Positions 27,475 to 35,548 of a DNA stretch of 46,871 nt are shown piece after piece (position 1 is the stretch's first letter; every line of letters starts with the position of its first letter). The translations under genes were made by a program, and so were the position numbers. The DNA comes from Candidatus Omnitrophica bacterium CG11_big_fil_rev_8_21_14_0_20_41_12 (lineage in GTDB: Bacteria; Omnitrophota; Gorgyraeia; Gygaellales; Profunditerraquicolaceae): the NCBI GenBank assembly GCA_002796135.1, contig PCWB01000003.1:1-46871 (forward strand), read 5' to 3'. Below the pieces are notes generated by a model, which was not told the DNA's origin, ran no database searches, and saw only the letters and a program-made list of their open reading frames with translations.

Positions 27475-28577
27475 GTTATCGGCCCACCTGGGCCCAGATT
27501 AACCTAAAAAATTTGGAGCATAATTTTAAACAGGTTAAATCCCTGCTTAAGCCTAAGGTAAAAATTCTGGTTACCGTCAAGGCCGATGCTTATGGCCACG
27601 GTTTGATTGCGGTTTCAAAAAGATTATGTTTATCCGGGGTGGATTACCTGGGGGTCGCCTCGATCGACGAGGGGATTAAATTAAGAAAATCCGGAATAAG
27701 GGTTCCGATTTTGCTTCTTGGCTTGATCCTTAAAAAAGGCATCCCGGCGCTTTTTACCTATCAGCTTACTCCGACTGTCTGCGATCAAGAGTTGGCTTCT
27801 GCAATTAACTCTAAAGCGGCCAAATTGAAGAAGACAATCGCCTTACACATCAAAGTGGATACCGGAATGGGCAGGATCGGGGTCCTGCATAATGAAGCGC
27901 TTGCTTTAGTAAGAAATATACATAAACTTAACCATATCAAAATCGAAGGCATCTTTACGCATTTTGCCTTTGCGGATCTTAACCGCAAATTTACTGATTA
28001 TCAAATCAATTTATTTAATAAACTGGTCAGCGATCTAAGGAAGGAGGGTATAGTTATTCCTCTGGTACATGCTGCCAACAGTATCGGGTTGATCGACTAT
28101 CAACACAGCCATTTTACGATGGTCAGGCCGGGGCTGGTAATTTATGGGTTATATCCTAGAAGTAGTTTGAAGATAAAATTAAAACCGGTTTTAAGTTTAA
28201 AAACGCGCGTTGTTTTTGTTAAGTGGGTCGGTAAGGGAACTAGCATAAGTTACGGCTGTACGTACATAACTAAGCGGCCGGGTAATATCATTACTTTACC
28301 TATCGGTTACGGCGACGGTTATCCGCGTAATCTTTCTAATCTAGCGCCTCTTTTGATCAGAGGTAGGCGATTCCGTATTGCCGGACGGGTTTGTATGGAC
28401 CAGATCATGGCCGATGTAGGAAATTTTAAGCCAAAAATCGGCGAGGAAGTTGTTTTAATCGGTACCCAAGGATCGCAGAAGGTTACTGCTGAAGAGCTTG
28501 CGGGTTTATCCGGCACTATTTCCTATGAGATCGTCTGCGGTTTAGGCAGCCGCATCCCCCGAATTTACATTCAATAA
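27453..28577 (+). CDS. alr: Alanine racemase
   Basis: PLP-dependent enzyme providing D-alanine for peptidoglycan. 374 residues. The PLP lysine lies in VKADAYGHGLIAVSK near residue 40, GRIGVLHNE and IFTHFA are in the barrel, and the second catalytic base is the tyrosine in ISYGCTYIT near 272, followed by LPIGYGDGYPRNLSN and GRVCMDQIM. It ends 10 nt before the convergent lptG end; no convincing terminator separates them, only short A- and T-rich text. Confidence 0.95.
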   Translation: MPDKNKIGYRPTWAQINLKNLEHNFKQVKSLLKPKVKILVTVKADAYGHGLIAVSKRLCLSGVDYLGVASIDEGIKLRKSGIRVPILLLGLILKKGIPALFTYQLTPTVCDQELASAINSKAAKLKKTIALHIKVDTGMGRIGVLHNEALALVRNIHKLNHIKIEGIFTHFAFADLNRKFTDYQINLFNKLVSDLRKEGIVIPLVHAANSIGLIDYQHSHFTMVRPGLVIYGLYPRSSLKIKLKPVLSLKTRVVFVKWVGKGTSISYGCTYITKRPGNIITLPIGYGDGYPRNLSNLAPLLIRGRRFRIAGRVCMDQIMADVGNFKPKIGEEVVLIGTQGSQKVTAEELAGLSGTISYEIVCGLGSRIPRIYIQ

Positions 28578-28587
28578 AAAACTATTT

Positions 28588-29688
28588 TTAGGGTAGCCTA
28601 GAGATAAGGTAGAGGCTGCTGGATAAGACGATGATGTGGCTTAATGATGCAGCCAGAGACGGCATGAGCAATCCGGACTTGCCGACTGCCAGGAAGACTG
28701 CATCTAAGACGTAGTAGAGAAATCCCACGCTGATGGAAACTCCGATTGCCGCCATTCCTGTGGCACGCTTACGCATGAGAAGCGCAAAAGGAATTCCCAA
28801 AAGTATGATGATTATGCTTGTAAACGGGGAAGCAAAACGCTGATAGAGGTCTATCTTTAAATTATGGATTACCCTTGTGGCTCCGCTTTTAGAAAGCCTC
28901 CAGATATAATTTTGCATTTGGTGTATACTCATTTGTTCCGGCTTTTGTCTTAAAGCGGCCAGGTCTTCGGGGGTCTCGGATATATTCATAATCTCTTCTT
29001 CCATATAAAGCGGTTCATCGAGGATCTGCCCATACTGATTAAAATTATAAGTAATCGTGTGGAAGAATCTCCATAATCCATCCTGGTATATTCCTTTGTC
29101 GGCCATGATTTTTTTAGTAAGATTCTGATGCTGATCATGCTCTAAAATCGTTATTCCTTCCATAGTTTTACTGCCGGGCGAGTATTTATTGATAAAAAAT
29201 AGCCTATTTCTTAAACCGTACATCGAAAGATTAATAATTTCATCGGGCACCCTTAGTTTACCCTTTAGTGAATTTCCTTCTATCTGGGCTTTAATTTTCT
29301 GGTTCTCCACCGAAGCCGGGGGGACAAATCTGTCACCTACCCAAAATACGACTAAACTGATCAGTAAGCCGAAAATTAATGCATCTCTGGTGATATCAAA
29401 TATGCTCATTCCGCTTGAGCGCATGGCAATTATCTCATTATTATGATTAAGCTTTCCGAATGTATAAACCGTACTTAAGAGACAGGCAAAAGGGGAGACC
29501 TGCACGAACATAATCGGTAAATATGAAAGATAGTAACGTATTAAAAGTGCGAAGGTAGCCTGATGTTTTAATATTTCATCTAAATTTGAAAGCAGGTCAA
29601 TAACGATGTAGAGAAATAAGAAAACAAAAATGCAGGAAATAAATATGGAGATGATTGATTTTAGGATATAACGGTCTAGGATGCGCAT
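28588..29688 (-). CDS. lptG: LPS export permease, LptG-like (YjgP/YjgQ family)
   Basis: 366 residues. Membrane subunit of the LptB2FG transporter that extracts lipopolysaccharide. Six hydrophobic segments: three N-terminal, a periplasmic beta-jellyroll-like region in the middle (about 115-265), and three C-terminal. MRILDRYILKSIISIFISC and MRSSGMSIFDI are typical of the family. It overlaps lptF by 13 nt. LptG rather than LptF is assigned by position as second gene; sequence alone does not separate them firmly. Confidence 0.85.
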   Translation of the reverse strand: MRILDRYILKSIISIFISCIFVFLFLYIVIDLLSNLDEILKHQATFALLIRYYLSYLPIMFVQVSPFACLLSTVYTFGKLNHNNEIIAMRSSGMSIFDITRDALIFGLLISLVVFWVGDRFVPPASVENQKIKAQIEGNSLKGKLRVPDEIINLSMYGLRNRLFFINKYSPGSKTMEGITILEHDQHQNLTKKIMADKGIYQDGLWRFFHTITYNFNQYGQILDEPLYMEEEIMNISETPEDLAALRQKPEQMSIHQMQNYIWRLSKSGATRVIHNLKIDLYQRFASPFTSIIIILLGIPFALLMRKRATGMAAIGVSISVGFLYYVLDAVFLAVGKSGLLMPSLAASLSHIIVLSSSLYLISRLP

Positions 29689-30779
29689 AGTTTATAGGTT
29701 AAATATCCTGCGATAGCGGTAAAGATAATATTCGGTGTCCAGCAGGCAAGGGAGGCCGGCAGGACTCCTTCCATCGCCAGGGCCACCATTCCGATATATA
29801 AAGGATAATAGCAAACAATGATCAATACGGCAATTCCGATATTAATAGATTTTTCCCGCCTGCGGGTAATAATTCCCAAAGATGAACCCAGGAACATAAA
29901 TACAAAACAAGAGAATGCCAGCGCTAATTTTTCATGGATCTTGGTGATTAGTGGAGCCGGGTTGATGCCTTCACTTTTTAGTTTTTTAGCCTCAACTTTT
30001 AATTCTTTGATCGTCATCTCTTTGTATTTTTTTTCAACCACCTTATCCTGCATTTGAGTTATGTCCAGATTCATAAAGTAAGTGCGGAAATTAAGTTTGT
30101 AAAAATTAGTTGGGTGCTCCGGGTCCGGCTCATCACTGGTTCCGTCGATAAGTTTTAATTTTACAATATTTTCACCCGGCACAGTGATAAATTCTCCCGC
30201 TTTAGCCACGATGACGCGCGTGGGCCTGCCTTCTCCTTGAGGTTCATAGATGCGGATATTGTTGAGGCGATTTTTTTTCTGGTCTACATGATAAATAAAG
30301 AGAATATACTTTTTAAAGGAGTCGATGAATACGCCTTCTTCAAAGGCAGCGGTAGGATTTTTGACCCCCATTTCCTGTAAAACTCTGCGGTAAGCAAAAT
30401 GTGCGTATGAGGCAGCCTGGTCATTAAAAGCTGCCAAAGCTAAGCTTAAAGCCAGGCTGATTGTTAGTAAAGGCAGGATTAATTTGAACAAATTTATTCC
30501 GCTTGTGCGTATGGCGATTATCTCGTTATCTCCGGATAATCTTCCTAAAGCAAGCAAGATTGCCACCAGTATTGAAATGGGTAATGTATAGGTAACGATG
30601 TAAGGGACAAGGTAGATAAAAATCTGAATAACGCTGAATATATCTACTCCCTTATTGATGACTAAGTCGGCAATGCGTTTTAAGTTGCCGATTAAAACCA
30701 TGACGAATGTCAATACTCCGAGGCATAAGAAAAACGGGCCGGCAAATTCCCTTAAGATATAATTACGTAGTATTTTCAT
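29676..30779 (-). CDS. lptF: LPS export permease, LptF-like (YjgP/YjgQ family)
   Basis: 367 residues with the same six-segment YjgP/YjgQ plan as its downstream neighbour. MKILRNYILREFAGPFFLC, LGRLSGDNEIIAIRTSGIN and the long periplasmic middle region support the family. The ATPase LptB is not in the window. The start lies 1 nt after the comFC stop, so comFC-lptF-lptG form one operon read from the leaderless promoter at 31507-31541. Confidence 0.87.
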   Translation of the reverse strand: MKILRNYILREFAGPFFLCLGVLTFVMVLIGNLKRIADLVINKGVDIFSVIQIFIYLVPYIVTYTLPISILVAILLALGRLSGDNEIIAIRTSGINLFKLILPLLTISLALSLALAAFNDQAASYAHFAYRRVLQEMGVKNPTAAFEEGVFIDSFKKYILFIYHVDQKKNRLNNIRIYEPQGEGRPTRVIVAKAGEFITVPGENIVKLKLIDGTSDEPDPEHPTNFYKLNFRTYFMNLDITQMQDKVVEKKYKEMTIKELKVEAKKLKSEGINPAPLITKIHEKLALAFSCFVFMFLGSSLGIITRRREKSINIGIAVLIIVCYYPLYIGMVALAMEGVLPASLACWTPNIIFTAIAGYLTYKLCAS

Positions 30780-30780
30780 T

Positions 30781-31506
30781 TTAGTTAGCCAAGGTCATTA
30801 AGAGCACCCTTCTTGCCCCGGCGTTTTTTAAGCTTTTAGCCGCTTCGCTTGAGGTGGCCCCGGTAGTTAATACATCGTCAATCAGTAGCAAATTTGCGTC
30901 CTTAATTAAATCCGGTTTAGTGACCAAAAAACTGCCTTCAACGTTGCGGCGGCGTTCTTCCTGAGTTAGTTCGGTTTGAGTTTTAGTCGCTTTACTGCGG
31001 ATGAGTATGTGGCTTAAAATATTTTTATTAAATTCATTCGCTACCTGTTGGCCTAAAAGTTGGGCCTGGTTAAATTCTCTTTCTCTCTGACGGCTTTTAT
31101 GCAGTGGCACAGGGACAATAAAATCAAGATGTTCGATCGGCAGCCGGTACTCCTGGATGAAGGTATTCATCATAGCTCCCAGGGGTTTCTTGAGATAATC
31201 TTTACCATTATATTTGAATTCATGGATCAATTTTTTTGTTATTCCCGTGTAAGTGCAGGGGCTAAATGCCCGGTCAAAATAAAATTTTTCGTTTAAACAG
31301 TGCGGACAACTATTGTTCCGGATTGCTTCTTCATTTAGATGCCTGCCGCAGGTTGCACAAAAGGGGGGTAGATTTTTTTGGATCTTTATCTGGCAGGCAG
31401 CGCAAATCGGATCTTGCCTTTGAGTTTTTTCTACCATGTTCCCGCAGGTAAGGCAGTAATTGGGATAAATTAAATTTTTTAAGCCTTGAAGCAGACCGGA
31501 TAACAT
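30781..31506 (-). CDS. comFC: ComFC-like phosphoribosyltransferase family protein
   Basis: 241 residues. An N-terminal zinc ribbon (CLTCG, CAACQ, CATCG, CPHC) and a C-terminal phosphoribosyltransferase fold with the PRPP motif LLIDDVLTTGATSSEAAKSL near 215. The family is linked to DNA uptake and recombination after uptake, but many members are in non-competent bacteria. The predicted +1 of its promoter is the A of its ATG, so the message is expected to be leaderless. Confidence 0.88.
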   Translation of the reverse strand: MLSGLLQGLKNLIYPNYCLTCGNMVEKTQRQDPICAACQIKIQKNLPPFCATCGRHLNEEAIRNNSCPHCLNEKFYFDRAFSPCTYTGITKKLIHEFKYNGKDYLKKPLGAMMNTFIQEYRLPIEHLDFIVPVPLHKSRQREREFNQAQLLGQQVANEFNKNILSHILIRSKATKTQTELTQEERRRNVEGSFLVTKPDLIKDANLLLIDDVLTTGATSSEAAKSLKNAGARRVLLMTLAN

Positions 31507-31541
31507 AAAGCTATAATAACAATGAAAACTAGCTTTGTCAA
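31507..31541 (-). promoter_or_regulatory. Consensus promoter of comFC-lptF-lptG, leaderless
   Basis: On the minus strand: TTGACA (31541-31536), a 17-nt spacer, then TATTAT (31518-31513). Six bases later comes the comFC ATG (31506), so +1 by standard spacing is the A of the start codon. Its -35 box is only 5 nt from the -35 box of the pyrE promoter. Confidence 0.78.
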
Positions 31542-31546
31542 AGTAA

Positions 31547-31581
31547 TTGACAGCCAGCTTCCCCGATAGTAGAATAAGGCC
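31547..31581 (+). promoter_or_regulatory. Consensus promoter of pyrE, leaderless
   Basis: TTGACA (31547-31552), a 17-nt spacer and TAGAAT (31570-31575). The predicted +1 at 31582 is the A of the pyrE ATG. The short AAGGCC before the ATG contains an SD-like AAGG, but it would lie upstream of the predicted transcript. Confidence 0.78.
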
Positions 31582-32142
31582 ATGGAAAGCCTAAGCCGCA
31601 AACAATTAAAAGAAAAACTATTTGAATTATTAAATAAAGAGGCCTTAAAAAGAGGTAAATTTGTGCTTTCTTCGGGCCAGGAAAGTAATTATTATCTTGA
31701 TGGCCGCGTAATTACGCTGACCCCGGAAGGTGCTTATCTGGTGGCTGGTATAATCTTGGATATGGTTAAAGGCGAGGGTTTGGATGCTATCGGCGGACCG
31801 ACTTTGGGAGCTGATCCGATCGCCGGAGCCCTGGCTGCCCTAAGCCATATTAATCAGCAGCCGATTAAAACATTTATCGTGCGTAAGCAGGTTAAAGAGC
31901 ATGGAACGCAAAGGCAGATAGAGGGGCCGCTGCTTAAAAAAGGTGACCGGGTAATTCTTATCGATGACGTAGCTACTAGCGGATCATCTATCCTGGAAGC
32001 CAAGCAGGCATTAGATAAAATCGGAGTAGTTGCCGAGAAAGCAATCGTAATTATCGACCGCAACCAAGGGGCTGCTGAGAATTTAGCTAAAGCAGGTTTA
32101 AAGTTAGAGTCAATCTTTAAGATTGCGGATTTCGGCCTCTAG
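31582..32142 (+). CDS. pyrE: Orotate phosphoribosyltransferase
   Basis: Joins orotate and PRPP to give OMP in pyrimidine synthesis. 186 residues. FVLSSGQESNYYLDGRVITL at the N-terminus, GGPTLGADPIAGA in the middle, the flexible-loop lysine/histidine region RKQVKEHGTQRQIEG, and the PRPP motif VILIDDVATSGSSILEA near 132. It is transcribed away from comFC and is followed 2 nt later by the flavoprotein gene. Confidence 0.95.
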   Translation: MESLSRKQLKEKLFELLNKEALKRGKFVLSSGQESNYYLDGRVITLTPEGAYLVAGIILDMVKGEGLDAIGGPTLGADPIAGALAALSHINQQPIKTFIVRKQVKEHGTQRQIEGPLLKKGDRVILIDDVATSGSSILEAKQALDKIGVVAEKAIVIIDRNQGAAENLAKAGLKLESIFKIADFGL

Positions 32143-32144
32143 GT

Positions 32145-33392
32145 ATGCTTGTGAAAAAAATAAAAATTATAGTCGTCGGTGCTGGACCCTCAGGAATGAT
32201 GGCCGCAATTCGCGCAAAAACTATCGGCCCGGATGTAGTTCTGCTTGAAGGGAAAAGTATTTTAGGTAACAAACTCCTCCTTAGCGGCAAGGGCCGCTGC
32301 AATCTTACCAATACTGAAGACCTCCAATTATTCTTGAAACGTTTTTCTAACGGCGATTTCTTAAGAGATGCTTTTAAGAAATTCTTCAGCCCGGAGCTGA
32401 TCTCTTTTTTTGAGGAGCGTGGCTTAAAATTAAAAGTCGAACGCCAAATGCGGGTATTCCCTCAGAGCGACCGTTCAAGCGGAGTGCTGGAGGTATTAAA
32501 AAAGGAATTGGAAAAGCTTAAAGTTGAGATTATTTATAAAAGCAAGGTCGCCGATCTTTTAGTTGCCAATAGTAAAGTCAGGGGGGTGCGCCTCGAAGAC
32601 GGCAAGGATATTTTAGCCGACAGAGTAATTTTAGCCGGCGGAGGGGCAAGCTATAAATTTACCGGTAGTGATGCATCAGTAATTAATCTTGCTAAAAAAT
32701 TCGGACATAGCATCGTGCATTTAAAAGCCGGGTTAGTTCCGTTGGATGTAAAACAAAGTTATCTTAAAAAATTAGAAGGCCTGACACTGCGGAATATTAG
32801 ATTGAAGTTTTCCGACGGTAAAATACAGGTAATTTCTGAAATAGGGGAGTTAGTCTTTACCTCAACCGGTATATCCGGGCCGCTGGTAATCTCTTTAAGC
32901 GGTAAAGTAGGTGATTTGTTGGTGCCGGGTAAAAAAGTTTATGTGGATCTAGATCTAAAACCGGCACTATCTATCGAACAGTTAGACGCCAGGCTACTTA
33001 GAGAGTTTAAATTAAATTCTAAAAAAATTATTCAGAATATGCTCAAAGAGTTGTTGCCGTTGCGTTTAATTAAAGTTTTTACAACCGTTACCGGAATTGA
33101 GCCACTTAAGAAATGCAGCCAGATTACTCAAGAAGAGAGACAGAAGATTATTTCTCTGCTTAAAGGTTTCCGCATGGAGATTTCAGGGACTCGTCCGATT
33201 GAAGAAGGGATGGTTACCCGCGGCGGAGTGAGTTTAAAGGAGATAAACCCACGTACGATGGAGTCGCGCCGGATTAAAGGGTTATATTTTTGCGGAGAGA
33301 TGATCGATATCGACGCAGATACGGGCGGGTTTAATCTTCAGGCTGCATTCTCCACGGGATATTTGGCCGGTGAAAGTGCAGCGACGAGTTAA
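32145..33392 (+). CDS. HI0933/BaiN-family flavoprotein
   Basis: 415 residues. An N-terminal FAD-binding Rossmann motif (VVGAGPSGMMAAIRA, about 8-22), GNKLLLSGKGRCNLTN, MRVFPQSDRSSGVLEVL, and a C-terminal FAD motif YFCGEMIDIDADTGGFNLQ are all typical of the HI0933 (YhiN) family. These are presumed NAD(P)H-dependent oxidoreductases; one member (BaiN) acts on bile acids, but the substrate here is unknown. The stop codon lies in a perfect 15-bp inverted repeat. Confidence 0.9.
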   Translation: MLVKKIKIIVVGAGPSGMMAAIRAKTIGPDVVLLEGKSILGNKLLLSGKGRCNLTNTEDLQLFLKRFSNGDFLRDAFKKFFSPELISFFEERGLKLKVERQMRVFPQSDRSSGVLEVLKKELEKLKVEIIYKSKVADLLVANSKVRGVRLEDGKDILADRVILAGGGASYKFTGSDASVINLAKKFGHSIVHLKAGLVPLDVKQSYLKKLEGLTLRNIRLKFSDGKIQVISEIGELVFTSTGISGPLVISLSGKVGDLLVPGKKVYVDLDLKPALSIEQLDARLLREFKLNSKKIIQNMLKELLPLRLIKVFTTVTGIEPLKKCSQITQEERQKIISLLKGFRMEISGTRPIEEGMVTRGGVSLKEINPRTMESRRIKGLYFCGEMIDIDADTGGFNLQAAFSTGYLAGESAATS

Positions 33393-33419
33393 TTGGCGGC
33401 AAGCCTTGCCGCCAATTAA
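33389..33419 (+). repeat. Perfect 15-bp inverted repeat over a stop codon
   Basis: TTAATTGGCGGCAAG (33389-33403) and CTTGCCGCCAATTAA (33405-33419) are perfect complements with a single base between. The left arm contains the TAA of the flavoprotein gene. A very stable RNA hairpin is expected, but no T-run follows, so it is more likely an mRNA-stability or attenuating element than a simple terminator. Confidence 0.7.
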
Positions 33420-33431
33420 GCAGGTTATAGG

Positions 33432-34778
33432 ATGAAAATATACTTAGCCTCGAAATCTAAAGCCAGAAAAAAATTATTAGAGCAATTCGGCCTGAAGTTT
33501 AAAGTTTTTCCTTCTAAAGTTAAGGAACAGAGTAAGCGAGGAAATCTATCTTATGCGCAATTGGTTAAGTTCAACGCGCGTAATAAAGCCCAAGAAGTTG
33601 CTTTCAAGATAAAAGAAGGCCTGGTTATTGCCGCAGATACTATTTGTGTGCAGAAGGGAAAGATATTCGGCAAGCCAAAAAATATCCAAGACGCTCGTCG
33701 TATGCTTAAAAAACTATCAAGCGGCCCGCAGTCACTTTATACCGGGCTGGCTGTGATCAAAAAAGAAAAAGGCAAAGAAAAAACCGTGATTGATTATGAA
33801 AAAACAAAAGTTTATATGGATCCATTAAAGGATCGCCAAATCAGTAGTTATTTTAAAAAAGTCTCTCCAATGGATAAGGCGGGAAGTTTTGATATTCAGG
33901 GCAAAGGGGCATTTTTTATCAAGAGGATCGACGGATGTTTTTATAATGTTGTCGGCCTGCCTTTACGGAAACTCTACCATATTTTTAAAAAGCTCGGGCT
34001 GTTTTCGATCATTTGTTTTGTTCTGGTGCTTTGCGGCTGTTCTACCGAATATAATCTGGCCACTAAACAAGAGGAGAAATACTACTATAACACCGATAAA
34101 GAAGTAATTATGGGCCAGTCGATAAACCGTCAGGTGGAGAAAGAGTTAAAATTTACCAATGACCCTTTGCAAAAAAAACGCGTTGAAGATATCGGTAAAA
34201 AAATAGCCTTGGTGAGCGACAGAAAAGAGATCGATTATCATTTTCAGGTTTTAGAAGAGGACACGGTAAATGCCGTTTCTTTACCCGGAGGCTATGTCTA
34301 TGTAAATACCGGATTACTGGATAAAGTTGACAATGATGATGAGCTGGCGTGTATTCTGGCGCACGAAATTGGCCATATCGTTGCCCGGCATAGCATCAAA
34401 AAACTTCAGGCCATGCAAAGTTTTTCTATATTAAGATTATTAGTAGCTGTGGCCCCTGCTCCGGGAACAGGAGAAGTAGGCACGGCTGCCGATGTTGCTT
34501 TTACTCAATTCCTTCTTGGCTATAGCCGGGAGGATGAGCTTCTGGCAGATCAATTAGGTGCCCGTTACGCTAAATTAGCAGGATATGATCCGCATGCGAT
34601 GATCACTTTTTTAATCAAGCTGCAGGATATCAACCGTAGAATGCCGCTTCAGGAGAAGTCATATTTTAAAACACACCCCTATGTTCCTGACCGAATTAGG
34701 GTGGTCAAACAGGAGTTAGGAGAACCGATCAGTTTCGATGATTATATTAATATCGAACAGCAGCCGCATAAGCAATAG
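33432..34778 (+). CDS. Maf nucleotide pyrophosphatase fused to M48 metalloprotease
   Basis: 448 residues in one frame. Residues 1 to about 192 form a complete Maf domain: SKSKARKKLLEQFGLKF, VIAADTICVQKGKIFGKP, DKAGSFDIQGKG and the natural end VVGLPLRKLYHIFKKLGL. A hydrophobic stretch with a lipobox follows (FVLVLCGCS, cysteine 203), then an M48 peptidase domain with HEIGH at 311-315 and a downstream REDELLADQ bearing the third zinc ligand. Alone, the second part would be a normal periplasmic lipoprotease. No ATG, GTG or TTG in frame lies between the Maf end and the lipobox. As a fusion, Maf would be cytoplasmic and the protease periplasmic. Confidence 0.85.
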   Translation: MKIYLASKSKARKKLLEQFGLKFKVFPSKVKEQSKRGNLSYAQLVKFNARNKAQEVAFKIKEGLVIAADTICVQKGKIFGKPKNIQDARRMLKKLSSGPQSLYTGLAVIKKEKGKEKTVIDYEKTKVYMDPLKDRQISSYFKKVSPMDKAGSFDIQGKGAFFIKRIDGCFYNVVGLPLRKLYHIFKKLGLFSIICFVLVLCGCSTEYNLATKQEEKYYYNTDKEVIMGQSINRQVEKELKFTNDPLQKKRVEDIGKKIALVSDRKEIDYHFQVLEEDTVNAVSLPGGYVYVNTGLLDKVDNDDELACILAHEIGHIVARHSIKKLQAMQSFSILRLLVAVAPAPGTGEVGTAADVAFTQFLLGYSREDELLADQLGARYAKLAGYDPHAMITFLIKLQDINRRMPLQEKSYFKTHPYVPDRIRVVKQELGEPISFDDYINIEQQPHKQ

Positions 34779-34794
34779 TGTCGTTAATAGCTTT

Positions 34795-34822
34795 TTGAAT
34801 CAGCAGGGATTAGTGGTATATT
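34795..34822 (+). promoter_or_regulatory. Possible promoter of the receiver-domain gene
   Basis: TTGAAT (34795-34800), a 16-nt spacer and TATATT (34817-34822). The predicted +1 near 34829 leaves a 16-nt leader containing the GGGAGGA ribosome site. It is a weaker match than the other promoters listed. Confidence 0.5.
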
Positions 34823-34844
34823 TAGATCAAGAGGGAGGATTTTC

Positions 34845-35231
34845 TTGAAGAAGAAAATAATAATTATTGATGATGAAGAGGATTTTGCTTCAATGCTTAA
34901 AATGCGCCTTGAGGCTTCTGCCGGTTATGAAGTTATGGCCATCACTGAAGCAAAAGACATAATCGAACGCATTCATATCTTTAAACCCGATGTTATCTTA
35001 TTAGACTTGCTCATGCCGGGTATCGGCGGGTTAGATGCCTGCGCCATGCTTAATAATGATTCTATCGGCGCAACGATTCCGATAATCGTAATTTCGGGAT
35101 TAGATAAAAGTACGGATAAGCTTAAGGCTTTTAGATTCGGGATTACTGATTATCTTGTTAAGCCTGTCGACGATGCCAAGCTTATTAAGACAATAGAAAA
35201 AGCAATAAAATCTAAATCGGACCAGCCGTAG
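34845..35231 (+). CDS. Single-domain response regulator (CheY-like receiver)
   Basis: 128 residues, only a receiver domain. Acidic pocket IIDDEEDF near residues 6-12, the phosphoacceptor aspartate in DVILLDLLMPGIGG (about residue 50), the switch serine in VISGLDKS, and the lysine in YLVKPVDD. There is no output domain and no histidine kinase nearby, so the partner is unknown. The start is TTG, supported by GGGAGGA 6 nt upstream. It converges with the tRNA-Leu gene. Confidence 0.88.
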   Translation: MKKKIIIIDDEEDFASMLKMRLEASAGYEVMAITEAKDIIERIHIFKPDVILLDLLMPGIGGLDACAMLNNDSIGATIPIIVISGLDKSTDKLKAFRFGITDYLVKPVDDAKLIKTIEKAIKSKSDQP

Positions 35232-35261
35232 ATTTCGTTTAATTTCCAAGATATATTTTAA

Positions 35262-35345
35262 TGGTGCGGAGGGAGGGAGTTGAACCCTCACACCTTGCGG
35301 CACAGGCTTCTGAGACCTGCGTGTCTGCCATTCCACCACCTCCGC
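35262..35345 (-). tRNA. tRNA-Leu (anticodon CAG)
   Basis: 84 nt including an encoded CCA. The acceptor stem GCGGAGG pairs with CCTCCGC; the anticodon stem CAGGT pairs with GCCTG around loop CTCAGAA, giving anticodon CAG. The long variable arm (TGCCGCAAGGTGT region) is typical of class II tRNA-Leu. T-arm GAGGG-TTCAACT-CCCTC is normal. Confidence 0.93.
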
Positions 35346-35358
35346 AAAATTATTCTTA

Positions 35359-35387
35359 AGTATATCTTAGCCCCGTAATCCTGTCAA
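35359..35387 (-). promoter_or_regulatory. Promoter of tRNA-Leu
   Basis: Minus strand TTGACA (35387-35382), a 17-nt spacer, TATACT (35364-35359), ending 13 nt before the tRNA 5' end. This is a near-perfect sigma70-type match, and it gives the expected short 5' leader. Confidence 0.75.
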
Positions 35388-35406
35388 TCATAACTACTCT
35401 AAAGTA

Positions 35407-35463
35407 GGGACGTCCTGTTAGGGGACACCCTTTTTCAAGGGTGTCCCTTTTTGGGACGTCCCC
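35407..35463. repeat. Nested palindrome, REP-like or bidirectional terminator
   Basis: Outer arms GGGACGTCC (35407-35415) and GGACGTCCC (35454-35462) enclose GGGACACCC (35422-35430) and GGGTGTCCC (35439-35447), with T-rich linkers, and CTTTTGT follows. GGGACGTCCC is itself a palindrome. It lies between the tRNA-Leu promoter and the AEC transporter promoter. The style resembles repeated extragenic palindromes, but only one copy is in the window. Confidence 0.6.
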
Positions 35464-35495
35464 TTTTGTACCTTTTGTACTTTTGTATAAATGAA

Positions 35496-35529
35496 TTGCG
35501 GCGGAGTTTTTTTGCTGTTATAATAACAG
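35496..35529 (+). promoter_or_regulatory. Promoter with overlapping palindrome upstream of AEC transporter
   Basis: TTGCGG (35496-35501), a 17-nt spacer and TATAAT (35519-35524). The -10 box is inside CTGTTATAATAACAG (35515-35529), a 15-nt symmetrical sequence with 6-bp arms that could be an operator. The predicted +1 near 35531 leaves an 18-nt leader with AAAGG. Confidence 0.55.
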
Positions 35530-35548
35530 ATTAAATGAAAGGCAAATT

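Noticed and set aside
31536-31552. TGTCAA-AGTAA-TTGACA read as a repressor operator
   Set aside because: The symmetry is fully explained by two divergent -35 boxes, so an operator is not needed, though not excluded.
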